Position numbers and translations under genes: made by a program. The notes under the pieces were generated by a model. The model saw only the letters and a list, made by a program, of their open reading frames with translations, was not told the DNA's origin and made no database searches. Source: Lepiota brunneoincarnata (taxonomy: Eukaryota > Basidiomycota > Agaricomycetes > Agaricales > Agaricaceae). Taken from it: a stretch of DNA of 64,000 bases. Positions 24,201-35,738 of the stretch are shown here, piece by piece. Each line of letters starts with the position of its first letter. Position 1 is the stretch's first letter. Location: the NCBI GenBank assembly GCA_023014365.1, contig JAEBUN010000004.1, positions 2,356,001 to 2,420,000 of the forward strand, in the 5' to 3' direction.

Positions 24201-26135
24201 TCTAATCGGTGCCCTCTCGTTTACCGGGAACACTTGTTGTGTAATACCGTTAGGTTTATTGGAGCGGACGCTCGCGGGTGACATCGCCCTGGTACGAGGA
24301 TCGTCTGATTCTGATGGAGCGGAGGCAGGTGACGTGGGGCGCCCATTGGATGTCGACGTCGGTTCCTGTTGAGTTTGTGGGGTGCTCGGCTTGCGCTCGC
24401 CATTAGCTGGTTTGTCGGCAGGGTATTTAATATGTTCTAGAAAAAAAGACAATTAGCGCGTCCCCCTCCATGTACCACAGGTTGACCTACTGGTGTCGAG
24501 AACATGTGTAATATTTGGATCGTCCACCCTCGATGGTGAAAATGACTCGCCGCCAAGCACAAAAACCTTAGTACCTATAGATGCCATGGCATGTCCGGAG
24601 CGACCACTCGGTGCAGGACCCATGTTCTGGAACATGTACCATCTCTGGTCTGAGCAAACCAGTCAGCTATACATTAGACATAAGGATTATCACAAACGCA
24701 TACTGGAGATCTTGAATGCTGCAAGGTCACCCAAGTCTTTACCATCTACGCCCCGACCACCAAAGATATAGATAACATCATCGACGACGGCAGCAGAATG
24801 GCCCTCTCGTGGAGATGGAATGAAACCAATACATTGCAATTCTGTCCATCTCCGGGTTTTCAGATCGAAAGACCAGGTATCATTGTAGTGATACTGCCCA
24901 TCGGTTCCACCGAATCTAGATTAGGGCAGCTGTCAACCATGTGCAATTTTAGCAAGGGGATCAAACACACATAAGAAGGCGGTCTTCGTATGTGATGCAA
25001 ATGTGGCCCGTGCGCTGAGCTGGTTTTTCTTGTGTTTCGGGTTCGTATAGCTCCCAAGCTGCCTTTGTTCGTACTAGCCGAAAATTGAAAAGTCAGATGC
25101 GATGAGGTGGGCAACTAAGTCAGGCGCTTACATGAATTAAGATCAAACGCCCACAAATCATTCAAGAATACACCATCTACTTGTCCACCAAAGACCAGAA
25201 ATCTGGAGCCCGCCATCGCAACTGCATGTCCATACCGGCCCACAGGAGCAGGCCCATGCACAGTGACTTTGGTCCATTCGCGAGAAACTTGTATTAACCC
25301 TGCATCAGGCCCACAATCACTTTCCAGTGGGGGAAAGTGACGCACCGAGGTTCAACAAGTACAAACCGTCATCCTGAGGTTCATTTCCTCTACTTGAGGG
25401 GTCTGTTTTGGTATCTCCACCCCACACGATGAGAACGCTGCTGACCAGGGCACTTGCATGTCCCACCCGCGGACTGGGAATCTCACCCGCGGTTTGTAAT
25501 AATGTGGCAGCATTATCCTTTGTCGAGTACAGATACAAATCGTTGCGGGCGGATTCTCTCACGAGTCCTCCGAAGATGTAGAGGTCTCCACCAGCAGTAG
25601 CATTCGCAGGCAGGGCGTGTCCATAGCGAGGGAAAGGTGAAGGGGATGGCGTTGTTTGTTGAACAACACCGGGATTAGGAAGGATCGCTGGGGGGAGGAG
25701 GACGAGGCGGCGGGCCGACCATGGGTATGCAGGCCTTTCACGTTGTTGTGGGGGAGGCTGCGACGGCTGTTGTTGTTGCTGTTGCTGCTGGTGCTGCTGA
25801 GGAAGTTGTGCTTGCATTGAGTTAGAACTCTGCAGTCCAGCACCCGGTGGACTTCCGCCCCGAGTCCTTTGGGTCAAACCTATGTTGCTAAGGGAGAAAA
25901 GCGTGAGCTGACAGAACCCCAAGCTGACTACTAAAGTGGCACAAGAACGGCTGACGGTAGAAAAGGGCACTCACGGGCTGTCCATCGGGTTGTCTCCACG
26001 CAGACTGCCAGGCTGGCTCAGGTTCCCATCCCTGCTGCCGTTTCCGGAGAGCTGTGCGAGGGCCTGGCTCCCGGATTGGGCGACAGTTACATTTGCGGGA
26101 GGCTGGATATTCTTCTTCCTGGAGAAGAAGGACAT
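21252..26135 (-). CDS. TEA1: Tea1/Kel1-type cell-end marker (Kelch repeats plus coiled coil)
   Basis: Tea1-type proteins ride microtubule plus ends to the cell tips and mark sites of polar growth. The start ([20 protein letters not shown] at 26135) matches the [12 protein letters not shown] opening of this family. After a Gln-rich linker (about residues 80-95) come six or seven Kelch blades, each with a GR.GHA / GG pair: [89 protein letters not shown] and [17 protein letters not shown] Ser/Pro-rich middle ([12 protein letters not shown] and others) leads to about 700 residues of heptad-rich coiled coil ([20 protein letters not shown] onward), interrupted by one intron near 21945-22000. The tail [17 protein letters not shown] ends the protein. 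Several short introns lie in the Kelch half. Confidence 0.92.
25767..25800 (-). repeat. CAG/CAA run coding poly-glutamine in the Tea1-like gene
   Basis: Mixed CAG and CAA codons give about ten Gln with one His, between the basic start and the first Kelch blade. Confidence 0.8.
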
Positions 26136-27250
26136 TCTACGGGTTCTCGTTCCGAAGAGAGACGGAATGGCTGGCTTTTAGTCGGGTATTGGTGGAGATA
26201 TGTGGCGGTGAACACAACCGATGTCGACTTGGCTGAGCGTTTGGATGGTGGTGGGAGATGAAAAAGTCCAGGTGAGCTGTTCGAGGCGGGATTAGGCCCG
26301 CCTGTTGCAAGGTCAAAGGGGAGGAATAATGGTTTGGGACGGGCGGAGGAGAGACAGGCAGGGCGAGGGAGATGGCAGAGCCAGCAATTCTTTTTCCCAA
26401 CACCACAATCATCCCTCCCTTTGTGTGCTGGTGTTTGTCGCACCGCCTCCTACTCCAATTTCTTCTACAACTAATAAGGTTGATGAGCATGCCTGCCACA
26501 CGCATAACACTAGTCCTCAACAATCAACAGCCTGCCCCCATCCTGAGTGTATCTTACCGCTACCTAAACACAGACGCCCTGCCAGCGCCTTCGCATATGT
26601 TAACAACCCCGTAAAACATAACCGAAGTGCCTTACCATCTGACACTTGCCTAAAAATTTACTCAATCTCAAACGCAAGAAAAATCATCTCTGGAACAATC
26701 ACCCTATTCCATCACCTGTCGTGTTTGGTGGTTGATGGAAACCCACTCCCCTTCGCAACGGATGTTCACATACATACTTAACCCACATCAACATTTTCCG
26801 GCTACCGCTGGTTGAAACTTGAAATTCGGTTATGTAGCTTTGTCCATCCCTTGTCCTATGTCCCTATTTCGCCTTAACGTCTAGCTCTCATCTCCCTGCC
26901 AAAAATTTCCAGCCGCTTGACAGCCCAATAAGGTTCTTCCTAGTTTGCAGCACGCTGCCAGTGCTTCTCAAAGCAAGCCGTGGGTGATAGCAGTCAATCT
27001 ATGCCCGTTACATACACTGATGTCAATCTCGTCACAACCCAGCTTCCCTTGATGTCCACAATTTCCACGCACTGTCCATGATCAGCAATGATGCACCAAA
27101 TGCTCCAGCTGCTTGAGTTTCTTCCCGGCCCAGGAAAAGCCGACCCAGATTCATTCCGATAAAAAAAGGACTTTCACACTAGACCAGACCTGGTGCTCGC
27201 GTATATGTGATGAGTCCAAACCAATAATACAAAGCCCTCATATGCATATA
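26136..27250. other. intergenic, 1.1 kb, no gene seen
   Basis: Holds the promoter and leader of the Tea1-like gene and the 3' region of DNA2, both on the minus strand. A plus frame open for about 158 codons at 26305..26781 has no domain, biased composition and no supporting splice pattern, so I do not call it. Confidence 0.5.
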
Positions 27251-30200
27251 TTACAGACTGTCGTTGATCACATCCTGCAACAAATATTTCCCTTTCGGAA
27301 TCCCGGCATCAACACTCTTCCTCATCTTCTTCGCGGGTCTGGCATCTATGTCTTTGCCATCGCTGATGTTCTCCTTCACTATGCTCCTTTTCGATGGCGT
27401 CACCTTGGACTCCTGGCTTCCACTTGCGTCTGGGTCTATCCCGGGAACCGAGGTCGACGCCGCGATGATGGCCCGACATTCGCCGAGAGCTGCAGCATGG
27501 GAGCTATGCGACCCAGATGGCATCTTCAATATCCATCTCTTCTCATCCATCAAATTGAAAAACTCTTCTAGCAACGGCGCAGCCTGTAACGTCTTCCTCG
27601 ACCCAAATATGATCAACTTTGACCTCGCACGAGTGAATGACACATTCATTCGTCTCCAGTCCTTCACTAAATCACCTGTCTAAAACAAGTCTCAGCGGGC
27701 CACTCAGCGCAAAATCAAGTCAACCTCACCCTATTTTCTTCATTTGACCTCACCATCGAAAAGATCACACAGTCTTTGTCTCGCCCTTGGCTCCTGTCTG
27801 CCGTCAGAATTTCTACATCTTTCCTCCCACCTAACAAATGCGAGATCAACTTGACTTGCTGTCTGTACAGAGTGATAATTCCGATCTGCTCCGCCGAGAC
27901 CCCACTTTGCATCAACACCTCAGCAACTTGACGCACTAGCTCGGCTTCAATCTCATTCTGAATAAGATCGCCTGCTCTCGACTCGCGTGCAGGTATATCG
28001 TCTGTATCCACGAACACCGCTTTACAACTACAAAGGTCAGCACGCTGATTCGCAACGCAATTCCCAACCACTTACCTTTCATCTAACAATTTCTGCATCC
28101 AACAACCCCCCGCCACACCACTACACACTCCTCCCCCGCGCTCGCACAAGTCCTCTACCACCTCTCCCCGAGTTAGCACCAAACCCCTCGTTCTAACACT
28201 CTCCGAGCCACACCGCAGCCTTTCCCCATAAATCAGCCGATTCGACAGCATCATAATCTCTTCATTCATCCTATACTGCTCCGCCAGTTCTACCACTGCC
28301 TCTGGATGCGCGTCTGATAGACGACGAAAGAGCGAGACATCAAGGCCTTCTTGTCGTGCCTGTATACTGCGGACCTGGAGGATTTTAGGATTGATGAATA
28401 AGTAGCGTGGCGAAAGGAGAGAAACGCACCAGTGGGGGGAGTTGGAAGTGGTCACCAACGAGGACAAATCTCTCTGCAAAGCGTATGGGTCCCAAACATG
28501 TTGGTAGTGTGATCTGTGATGCCTCGTCCACGATACAGTAGTCGAACTTCCTGCGCCCGAACAAGGCACTTTGACGACCGTTCGTCAGCCCTGGCTTGAC
28601 TGGAACAACTAAAGAAACACCTACTGGTCAACAGAAAGACAGGTGGTGGCAACGACAGGAGGACTCATAAGCTGCATCTCCAACTGCTCAATCGTTGTCG
28701 CTTGTTTTCTTCTCGCCAAAGTAAACTTTTGCGCATCCGGATGGATTTTATCCAGATTCCCGAGTCTCAACACTCCAAAGCCAGCCTCCCCCAGCTCCTC
28801 CAGCCTCAACAGCACGTTGTCCACAGCCGAATGTGTATACGCGCTCAACAACACGGTCTTCCCCATCCCCACAAGCACCTTCACGAGGCTTGCAATCACA
28901 CTCGTCTTGCCTGTCCCCGGCATCCCAAGTATCAATGCATAATCCTTCGCACTCAACACCTTTCTCACCGCTGCCTTTTGGTTCATATTGAGATGCTGCG
29001 TGTGCAAAGCAAATTCCTCCCACCCCTGTGAACACGCCTGAACCCGAACATCGTCATCAGCCCAACCCGAATCCTCGAACACCGGCCTCCGTAAATCCAC
29101 CACTAGCCCCAACCTCTTCGAATCTCCCTCGGCATAAAACATCTGCGCAAGGTTGCTCCTTATTCTCGCCATCCCACCATATAGATCATCCTTATCGATC
29201 CTGAACACGATCTGCTTCCCTCCCTCCTCTTCCTGCTGCTGGTGACGTCTCCGGGTCCCCAGTCTCCATCTGATCTTCTCCAAGTCCAGCTCATGATCCA
29301 CGCCTACCACCACCTCCCGCGGCATCAAATCTACAATAAAACCCTTCGCCAGCGCCAGTAAGTCCGGCTCCACTGAGACTGTGATTGCTTCCCCGACGCC
29401 CATATGCCCATTTAACAGACTCTCAAACTCCACTTCTATCTTCTTGCCTTGGAAGTCCTGGATCTGGGGCCTCGTTTGTGAGGCACGGACAAAACGATAG
29501 GTGAATTTATGTATCTTGTCCTTCCCTGCGTTCACAAAGTCTGCCTCTGCGTTGTCCACTTGGACTTGGTAGCCGATGCTCTGGCTAGCAGAGCTCGGAG
29601 GGGAGGACTTCGGATCGTATGTCGTATCGAGCGCCATCATCGAAAAACATCGCCCCTTTTCCTCTCTTTCTTTGAACCCATGGTCCACAGTTCTTTCTTG
29701 AATCGGTGGATGTCCCTTTCCTCCAACGAAATGAGTTTTTCCCATTTCTTGAAAAACTCGAGCTGGTGCTGAGTTAGATGCGAGGTCCTGAGATCATACG
29801 TATCTGCAATGGGTGATGTGGTATCTACAACGCCTTCCACGGCCTAAAATATCAAAATGAGTGGAAACTAAGAAACGAAAGAGGCTGAGGGATACCTTGC
29901 GATACAGCATACAAGTATCCAGCACGAAACACCTCTTACATGCTCTTTCATCATCCACCGTCGGAGGTAAAAACAGTTCTTCATCCTCTATAGCCTCTCC
30001 TTTATTCCCTTCCCAATTCAACTTTGTTGTCCTGTGCCTCCGTATCATATACCCAGCCAGCTCATTTCTCACGAGCATCAAACCCCTTAGCTCGTTCCTT
30101 ACCACTGGCACCCTGACCACCTCCTCTCGTTGCGTATAATACAGTAGGCCTGCATCCACCTTCTGGTGATACCTCTCTGCTACTAGCAAGGTATAAAGCA

Positions 30201-31628
30201 TCGTCTGTGCGCGGTGCTCCATGCCCGCTATCGAGCGCCCGGTTTTGATCTCAAAAGGAACTGCGCCCGAGATCGATTCCATCTCTTTGGATTTAGGGAA
30301 ATAGTGGTTGATTTGGTCGGAAGGTGATTTGGGTTGGGAAACTATCGAGTGAACTGTGGCGTCAATTTTGCCCTTAAGGCCATAGGTAGGTGACCAGATG
30401 TCTTCTTCAACGTCAAGGAGATCAGTTATTGCAAGTAGAGACTGAGGGTCATTTGGGGAGGATCTTGTATCCGTGAGAATACCCTCGAGCTAATGGAGGA
30501 GTCAGTAAATCTGGCATCATGTAATATAAGTTGTGCGCACCTTAGGCACCCCACTTAAGTACTTCCTCGCAAATGCAATCAATCCTTTCGCCCTTGTTTT
30601 GACTTCCCGCAGCGCATCTTCAACACTCATCTCGATCTGCACGATGTGTACCAAATTTTTCCTCACAATTTCTTCAATCCGCTCTTCAATCCACTCCTCC
30701 TCCCAACAACTCTCACTCATGCACAACTGCATGACTTGGTGAAGAATGTTACCCCACACAAGGGCGGGGGTGGTGTCACTCGTGGAACGAACAAGACCCG
30801 AGAGTAGCGGTTTGCGTGAGCATTGAGAGGCGTTGGAAAGGGCAGTGGCAGTAATCAGGATGTCGGGGTGGAGGATAAGGTAATTCGATTTGGAGGTGAC
30901 GCGAATCGTAGAGGTGAGGGACGAGGGGGAGGAGGGCAGGGTTTCGAAGGGTCCAATGATATTGATTGTGTCGCCTAAGTATTAAAAGTCATAGGTAGTA
31001 CAAAGAACAGCGTTGTTGGAAATACCTATGCGGACGTCAGTTGTAACCCAGTCATCTTGGAGGATCACAGAGCGTCTCTCGTCGCCTGGCTCGACCCTGA
31101 CAATTATTTTCTACGTACAGGAGATGAGACTCTGTTGGGACATGATAGAGCCGTTTCTTGACTCACCTTTTGCAAATGACCCTCGACCTCAAACTCGGAG
31201 ACGGACTCGACAAAACACCGAGTATAGACTTCCTTTTGATATTCACGCTTGGGTACCCGAGGCAAAGGTTTCTCGGGCGAGCCTAGTCCAAGAGTAAATT
31301 TTGGCTTCTTCGGAGACACCTTCTTGGGAGTCATGAAGTCATTCATATCGTCCCAGTCCCAATCCTCCGCCCCTTCCAGCAAAGCAGCCATGTCAGCATC
31401 GGCTTGAGGCACGGTAGTTTGTTTTGCTGTTCCTATAGTAGAGGAAGTCTCTTCCATCTTGATCTTCTTGGGCGTTTTATTTGGAGTTTTCATTCGTTCG
31501 AGAATCCGCCCCACTTTTACGGGTCTCTTGATTTTGGTTGGCGTGATGGGTGGATTTGTGGAAAATGCATCGCCCAGCCCATCAAGTATTGATTGCATAA
31601 AGGCCGCTTCATCCTGCTGAGGGGCCAT
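27251..31628 (-). CDS. DNA2: DNA replication ATP-dependent helicase/nuclease DNA2
   Basis: DNA2 trims long Okazaki flaps and resects double-strand breaks. From the N-terminus ([23 protein letters not shown] at 31628) there is a basic, disordered regulatory part ([15 protein letters not shown]). The RecB-type nuclease follows with [20 protein letters not shown] and the [15 protein letters not shown] strand. Cysteines in [13 protein letters not shown] and [10 protein letters not shown] fit the Fe-S cluster that brackets the nuclease in this family. The SF1B helicase has Walker A ([15 protein letters not shown], about 28902..28926), [57 protein letters not shown] and [18 protein letters not shown], ending [20 protein letters not shown]. 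Both activities look intact. Several introns lie throughout; the tail after the helicase is Lys/Ser-rich and ends [14 protein letters not shown]. Confidence 0.95.
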
Positions 31629-31765
31629 TGAATGACTGGACAGTCCCACCCGAAGCTGGAGTTAGAAGACCTGAGAATTGTTCGGCCTGAATAGATGAGA
31701 AAAACATTTGAGCTCACATTACCTTCAAAGTATGAGGCGAGATCAACAGTCTAGAGAATGACTCT

Positions 31766-31771
31766 ACGCGT
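31766..31771. promoter_or_regulatory. MCB-like box (ACGCGT) upstream of DNA2
   Basis: ACGCGT is the core bound by the MBF cell-cycle factor in fungi, which drives S-phase genes. It lies 138 bases before the DNA2 ATG at 31628. One hexamer alone can occur by chance. Confidence 0.4.
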
Positions 31772-31801
31772 GATGGACGCCCCTCCTGAGAAAATACTGA
31801 C

Positions 31802-31815
31802 TCACGTGTACGTGA
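31802..31815. promoter_or_regulatory. inverted repeat TCACGT-GT-ACGTGA containing CACGTG
   Basis: Perfect 6-bp arms around a 2-bp centre; the sequence includes CACGTG, the E-box bound by bHLH factors. It is 174 bases upstream of the DNA2 ATG. Role unknown. Confidence 0.4.
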
Positions 31816-32131
31816 CCACTCGAGTGTGCACCTCCATATTATATTTTATGAGGCCTTACGCCACCTCCATTAGACAGACTCTGCCATCGACGGCGACGAG
31901 GCGGTATCCTCATATCCTGGACACTGACAGCGATATATGATGGGGCTTGAGAATAAACAGACGCCTCATTAATCCCATTGCCAAGTGTTTATGTCGATGA
32001 CATCTAGATGATTCACTATGTATCTGAAAGGCATGTATTGCAGAAGCGCAAGAGGAATACCAAAGTCTGCTTCAATCTTAATCCCAGCTTATGCTCTCTA
32101 TGCTAGTGCTCCTCCCTCTCTCTCTCCAAGT

Positions 32132-32500
32132 TCATGTGTCACCACGTTCCTTGACCTTCTCGGGTTTGCTCTCAGTCTCGACAGCCAACCTCCATCCTCC
32201 ATACAACTGGTTCACAATCGCGCTCCGGCGAAGAACGTTGAGTTCTTGCACAGCATCAACATACATGGTACGCAGCTTCTCTGCGTCCCTCTCAACCTAT
32301 ATACCGTAAACCCGAGCTGTGAGGCATTGGGCTACGAGGAAGAAACACCCGAACACACTGACCTGGATGGCACGGAAGGTATCCTTAGTTTTGCGGATAA
32401 AATAATGGCGGAAGTTGTATGAGCTAAAGGAACGAGACGTGCGGAGTGTGGCAGCGTAAAGGCGGAGAATGGCGCTTCGCGTAGGAGCTACAGGTGCCAT
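32132..32500 (-). CDS. ISD11: ISD11 (LYRM4), Fe-S cluster assembly factor
   Basis: Two exons, 32363..32500 and 32132..32296, split by a 66-nt intron, encode 100 residues. ISD11 stabilises the cysteine desulfurase Nfs1 in the mitochondrial matrix together with acyl carrier protein. The LYR family signature is clear: TRSAILRLYAATLRTSRSFS, then SYNFRHYFIRKTKDTFRAIQ, and in exon 2 AEKLRTMYVDAVQELNVLRR and SAIVNQLYGGWRLAVE. Length and the NQLYG motif match ISD11 rather than other LYR proteins. The gene lies 503 bp upstream of DNA2 on the same strand; DNA2 itself needs an Fe-S cluster, but I take the closeness as chance. Confidence 0.95.
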
Positions 32501-32596
32501 AGTGGTCCTTGCTGATAAAGGCCAGCCAGTGAGTGGTGAGGGCGAGCGCCGAATGACAGATGAGTATGTAAGCGTTCTATTGAAATTACAATTTCA

Positions 32597-32619
32597 TTTA
32601 TTTTATTTTATTTTATTTT
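32597..32619 (+). repeat. TTTTA pentanucleotide repeat
   Basis: About four and a half TTTTA units upstream of ISD11, ending in a pyrimidine run and CAG. On the plus strand it looks like the 3' half of an intron of a possible antisense transcript (see findings). Confidence 0.7.
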
Positions 32620-32739
32620 CCCCTCAGGCTGCTCTCACCGCGGCCTACCTAGCTGGTAGTTACAATGTACCAAGTGTTGACCTCTGCATAAAAAGTAGCT
32701 CGGAGGGCCTCCACAACTAAGTTGCCTTCAAAGCACTAT

Positions 32740-33136
32740 TCAATTATCATTCCATGTAATGATATCTACATCACTGTCAGTGTTATGGTCGCGCTTGCGG
32801 TGCGCCATGAGACGCTCGCGGGTGGGATATAGACGAAAACACTCTGGAAATGATTGAGAAGAAGGAGCAAGACGCGGCGGGAGCACAAACCCTGGAAGGG
32901 ACAGATAAAGATGGGTGTCCTATAATGGGATGAGACGAGAAAGTATGGAGGTAACGCCAACTGACTGATCGGGCCCTGTGTCCTTGCCAAGGTCCTGCAC
33001 AGCCTCAAAGTGCTGGAGAGTGGTAGTGGCTGCCGAGGCTCAAAAGAAAAGAGATGCGGCAGAGAACGAGAGACTCACTGTCCTGGTATGCTGGACTGGA
33101 GGGGAGAATGGAGGGCAGGAGGGTGGGTGATGGCAT
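32740..33136 (-). CDS. small single C2H2 zinc-finger protein (84 aa)
   Basis: Four exons rebuild by hand: 33079..33136, 32966..33029, 32891..32919 and 32740..32843, with introns of 49, 46 and 47 nt, all GT..AG, and the sum divides by three. The protein starts MPSPTLLPSILPSSPAYQD, continues QHFEAVQDLGKDTGPD, and ends with one clean C2H2 finger (FICPFQECFRLYPTRERLMA then HRKRDH), C-x4-C-x12-H-x4-H, followed by an acidic tail (NTDSDVDIITWNDN). The third exon is only 29 nt and stops between the two zinc cysteines. I do not recognise a named family; such tiny single-finger proteins may bind RNA or proteins. Its ATG is 75 bp from that of the lipase gene, so they share a promoter. Confidence 0.8.
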
Positions 33137-33211
33137 GTGGATAAAGAGTGTGACGTCACAGATTTACCCAACAACAATTTGAGCCAAATCGCACGAACGG
33201 AATGGTCCTCA

Positions 33212-35497
33212 ATGAACGACCCGCCGTCCTCTTCGCGTTCGTCGCCCCGTCCCCGACTGATAGACCGCATTGACGCGCTCCTTGGGCTACCATCCAGCTC
33301 ACCTTCCCCTCGAGACACTCCACAGGAAAGCCCTCGCTCGTCTCTTGACAGTCCTTCTGACCTCCGGAGCCATCCTCCTCCAGTAGACCTATCCTCTCCC
33401 CACCCAGCTCCTATCCTTCGTTGGATATCAAGCTGGTCCCCGAACCACAGACAATCATTGTCCGCTTCAAACTCTCGCTCGCCCTCACCCTCAACCTCCT
33501 CGGCCGACCTCACCCTGCTTAGAGAAGCACTCCAGGAACCACTCATCGCCCGTCCCCCCATGGCACGCCTCCCGCCCCCTTTCAGACCCCGCAACCTGAC
33601 ACGCCCTCCACCCTTCCTAGACAACCTCACCCGCTCAACTCTCCCAACTGCCTCCCTCTCTCCACCCCTCTCAGTTGCTCATTCTCCAAATGACTCCTCC
33701 TTTACGCAAATTCAGCCTCCCCCAATTGTACTCAACCACTCCCCTCCACAGCGCACCTCCATTGATACCCTCCGTCGCATGTCTATCCCGGCCTCTCAGT
33801 CCATGTCTACGGTATCCACTGCGTCAGCTACAGACCCCCCTATTTCTACTGCTCAATCGTCTTTTCTCCCCGGCCTTTCAAATACAACTGCTTTCTCCTG
33901 GTGGTTCTCAGAGTCCTCCAACAACACAGATTCTTTGCTGTCTGAAGATGACCGCAACCAACACCACAAGAAAAAATGTGTGCTCACCAACTCTCCCGTT
34001 TTCACGTGATATTCACTTGCACACCCAGACTATTCTACCAAGAATCCCATCGTATTTTGTCATGGTCTTCTCGGTTTTGACTCCGTAACGATAGGACCCG
34101 CTATTGCTCCTCTACAGGTTGCCCATTGGCGCGGGATCAAAGAAGTCCTCGAACAGAATGGCACCGAAGTCCTCATCACTCGCGTACCCGCAACAAGCAG
34201 TTACATCGACCGTGCGCATGTGCTTGAGGAACGAATATCCCAAATATACCCAGGCAGGAGTGTACATTTGATCGGTCCGTCCGTTGTCTCTTATTAGTTA
34301 CAGAAACCATCTAGAACTTTTGAACTATAGGCCATAGTATGGTAATTGCCTCCCCTCTCTGTGAAGTTCGTCTCTTCTTATTCAACACCAGGGAGGCCTT
34401 GATTGTCGATACCTAACCACTCATCTCACGCACCGCAAATTTTGCGTTCTGAGTGTCACAACCATCGCCACACCCCACCGCGGTTCCTCCTTCGCCGACC
34501 ACTTCCTCAAAACCATCGGCCGAGAACGCATGCCCTCTGTCTTGTCTCTCTTGGACATGTTACCCAACGGTGGTGGAGACGGGAAAGCGTTTGAGTGTCT
34601 GACAGTGGAGAACATGAAAGTATTCAATGAGGAGACACCAGATGTAGAGGGTGTCAAATATTTCAGCTGGGGCGCGGTCTATGAGCCCGGGTTAATTGAT
34701 ACGTGGAAGTGAGTTGCCTTGGTCTGTCCATTGGCGATCTGTAGTTGACATCTATGGGGGAGATGGCCACATTCCGTGATATTAGAAAAAGAGGGCCCGA
34801 ACGATGGCCTGGTCTCCGTCGAGTCATCCAAATGGGTACGCCAGCGCTCAAAATATCGTCTACCTATTTGAAACAACGGCTGACTACCCTGCTACAGGGT
34901 ACATACCTCGGCACACTCTCGCAAGTGAATCATCTCGACCTTGTTGGCTGGATCAGCACAGCACGATACAAGTGGGCAGAGATCATGGGCAAGGAGATCA
35001 AATTCCGACCAGCAACTTTTTATATGGGTATCGTGGATATGTTGGCCAGGGAGGTGGAAGGGCAGAAGCGTGAAAGCGAAGATGACGTGGGTGAGGAAAC
35101 GCAGGAGCCGACAGGGAAAGATAAAATGGCACCAGATACCGAGAGGCCGAGCGTCGGAAGCCCGAGTGAGGATCCAGGAAAGGAGAAGCAAGAAATGAAG
35201 GAGAGGGAGCAGATGATACATAGTTTAGAAGATGCAGGGGCTCAGGTTGATGCATCCTCATCACCAGAGACCTCTAGCGGTCTCCAGGACTCCCCCAGCC
35301 CTCCTGCGGGCTTGGAACCACCGGCGAGCCATACGAGGGGCAAGACCAGCAGCGGGAGCATAACACCGAAAGCCAGGTCTTTGCTTGGAAGTAGGAGCAC
35401 TGCTGACAGTAGCGGGACAGCCACGCCCCGGCCCGTAATTCGTACAGACGAGCAGAGGGGGCTTGAGAGGGAGGAAGTAAAAAAGAGTGAGAGTTGA
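33212..35497 (+). CDS. TGL2-like triacylglycerol lipase (alpha/beta hydrolase)
   Basis: Six exons trace fully: 33212..33977, 34029..34274, 34331..34341, 34392..34708, 34763..34835 and 34898..35497, for 670 residues. The first 260 residues are Ser/Pro-rich and disordered. The hydrolase begins at NPIVFCHGLLGFDSV (oxyanion HG) and runs through EVLITRVPATSSYIDRAHVL and SVHLIGHSMGGLDCRYLTTH, where Ser of GHSMGG is the nucleophile. ATPHRGSSFADHFL and YFSWGAVYEPG follow, and VNHLDLVGW probably supplies the catalytic His. This layout matches the mitochondrial or lipid lipase Tgl2 and related fungal lipases. A long charged tail (about 170 residues, Glu/Lys/Ser-rich) follows. The third exon is 11 nt and encodes the GHSM part of the active site. 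Confidence 0.9.
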
Positions 35498-35738
35498 CAA
35501 TAAAGTTAACCTGACTCTAGACTCTTGAACTTCCTAGAGATAGCTGTCTACTAATCCTTGCTTAGAGACATTAAAGTAATGTAATTATTGGTTGCTTCAT
35601 CTCGCATAATCGCACCTTTGCGAGAAGGATCAATTACGACACGTGTAAAGAGCACCGACATAGATAGAGTAGCAAACCATGTCCAAAACCACAGCCAGGA
35701 AAATCAAAAAGAAAAAGACAACTTGCTTCCGCCAACGC

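Larger units (their letters stand above)
31629..32131. other. intergenic between DNA2 and ISD11, with DNA2 promoter
   Basis: About 500 bases upstream of DNA2. It has an ACGCGT box at 31766 and an inverted repeat around a CACGTG core at 31802 (listed separately). No exon is supported. Confidence 0.5.

Noticed and set aside
26305..26781. 158-codon plus-strand frame between Tea1-like gene and DNA2
   Set aside because: No domain, skewed composition, no splice pattern; more likely leader and promoter DNA of the minus-strand gene.
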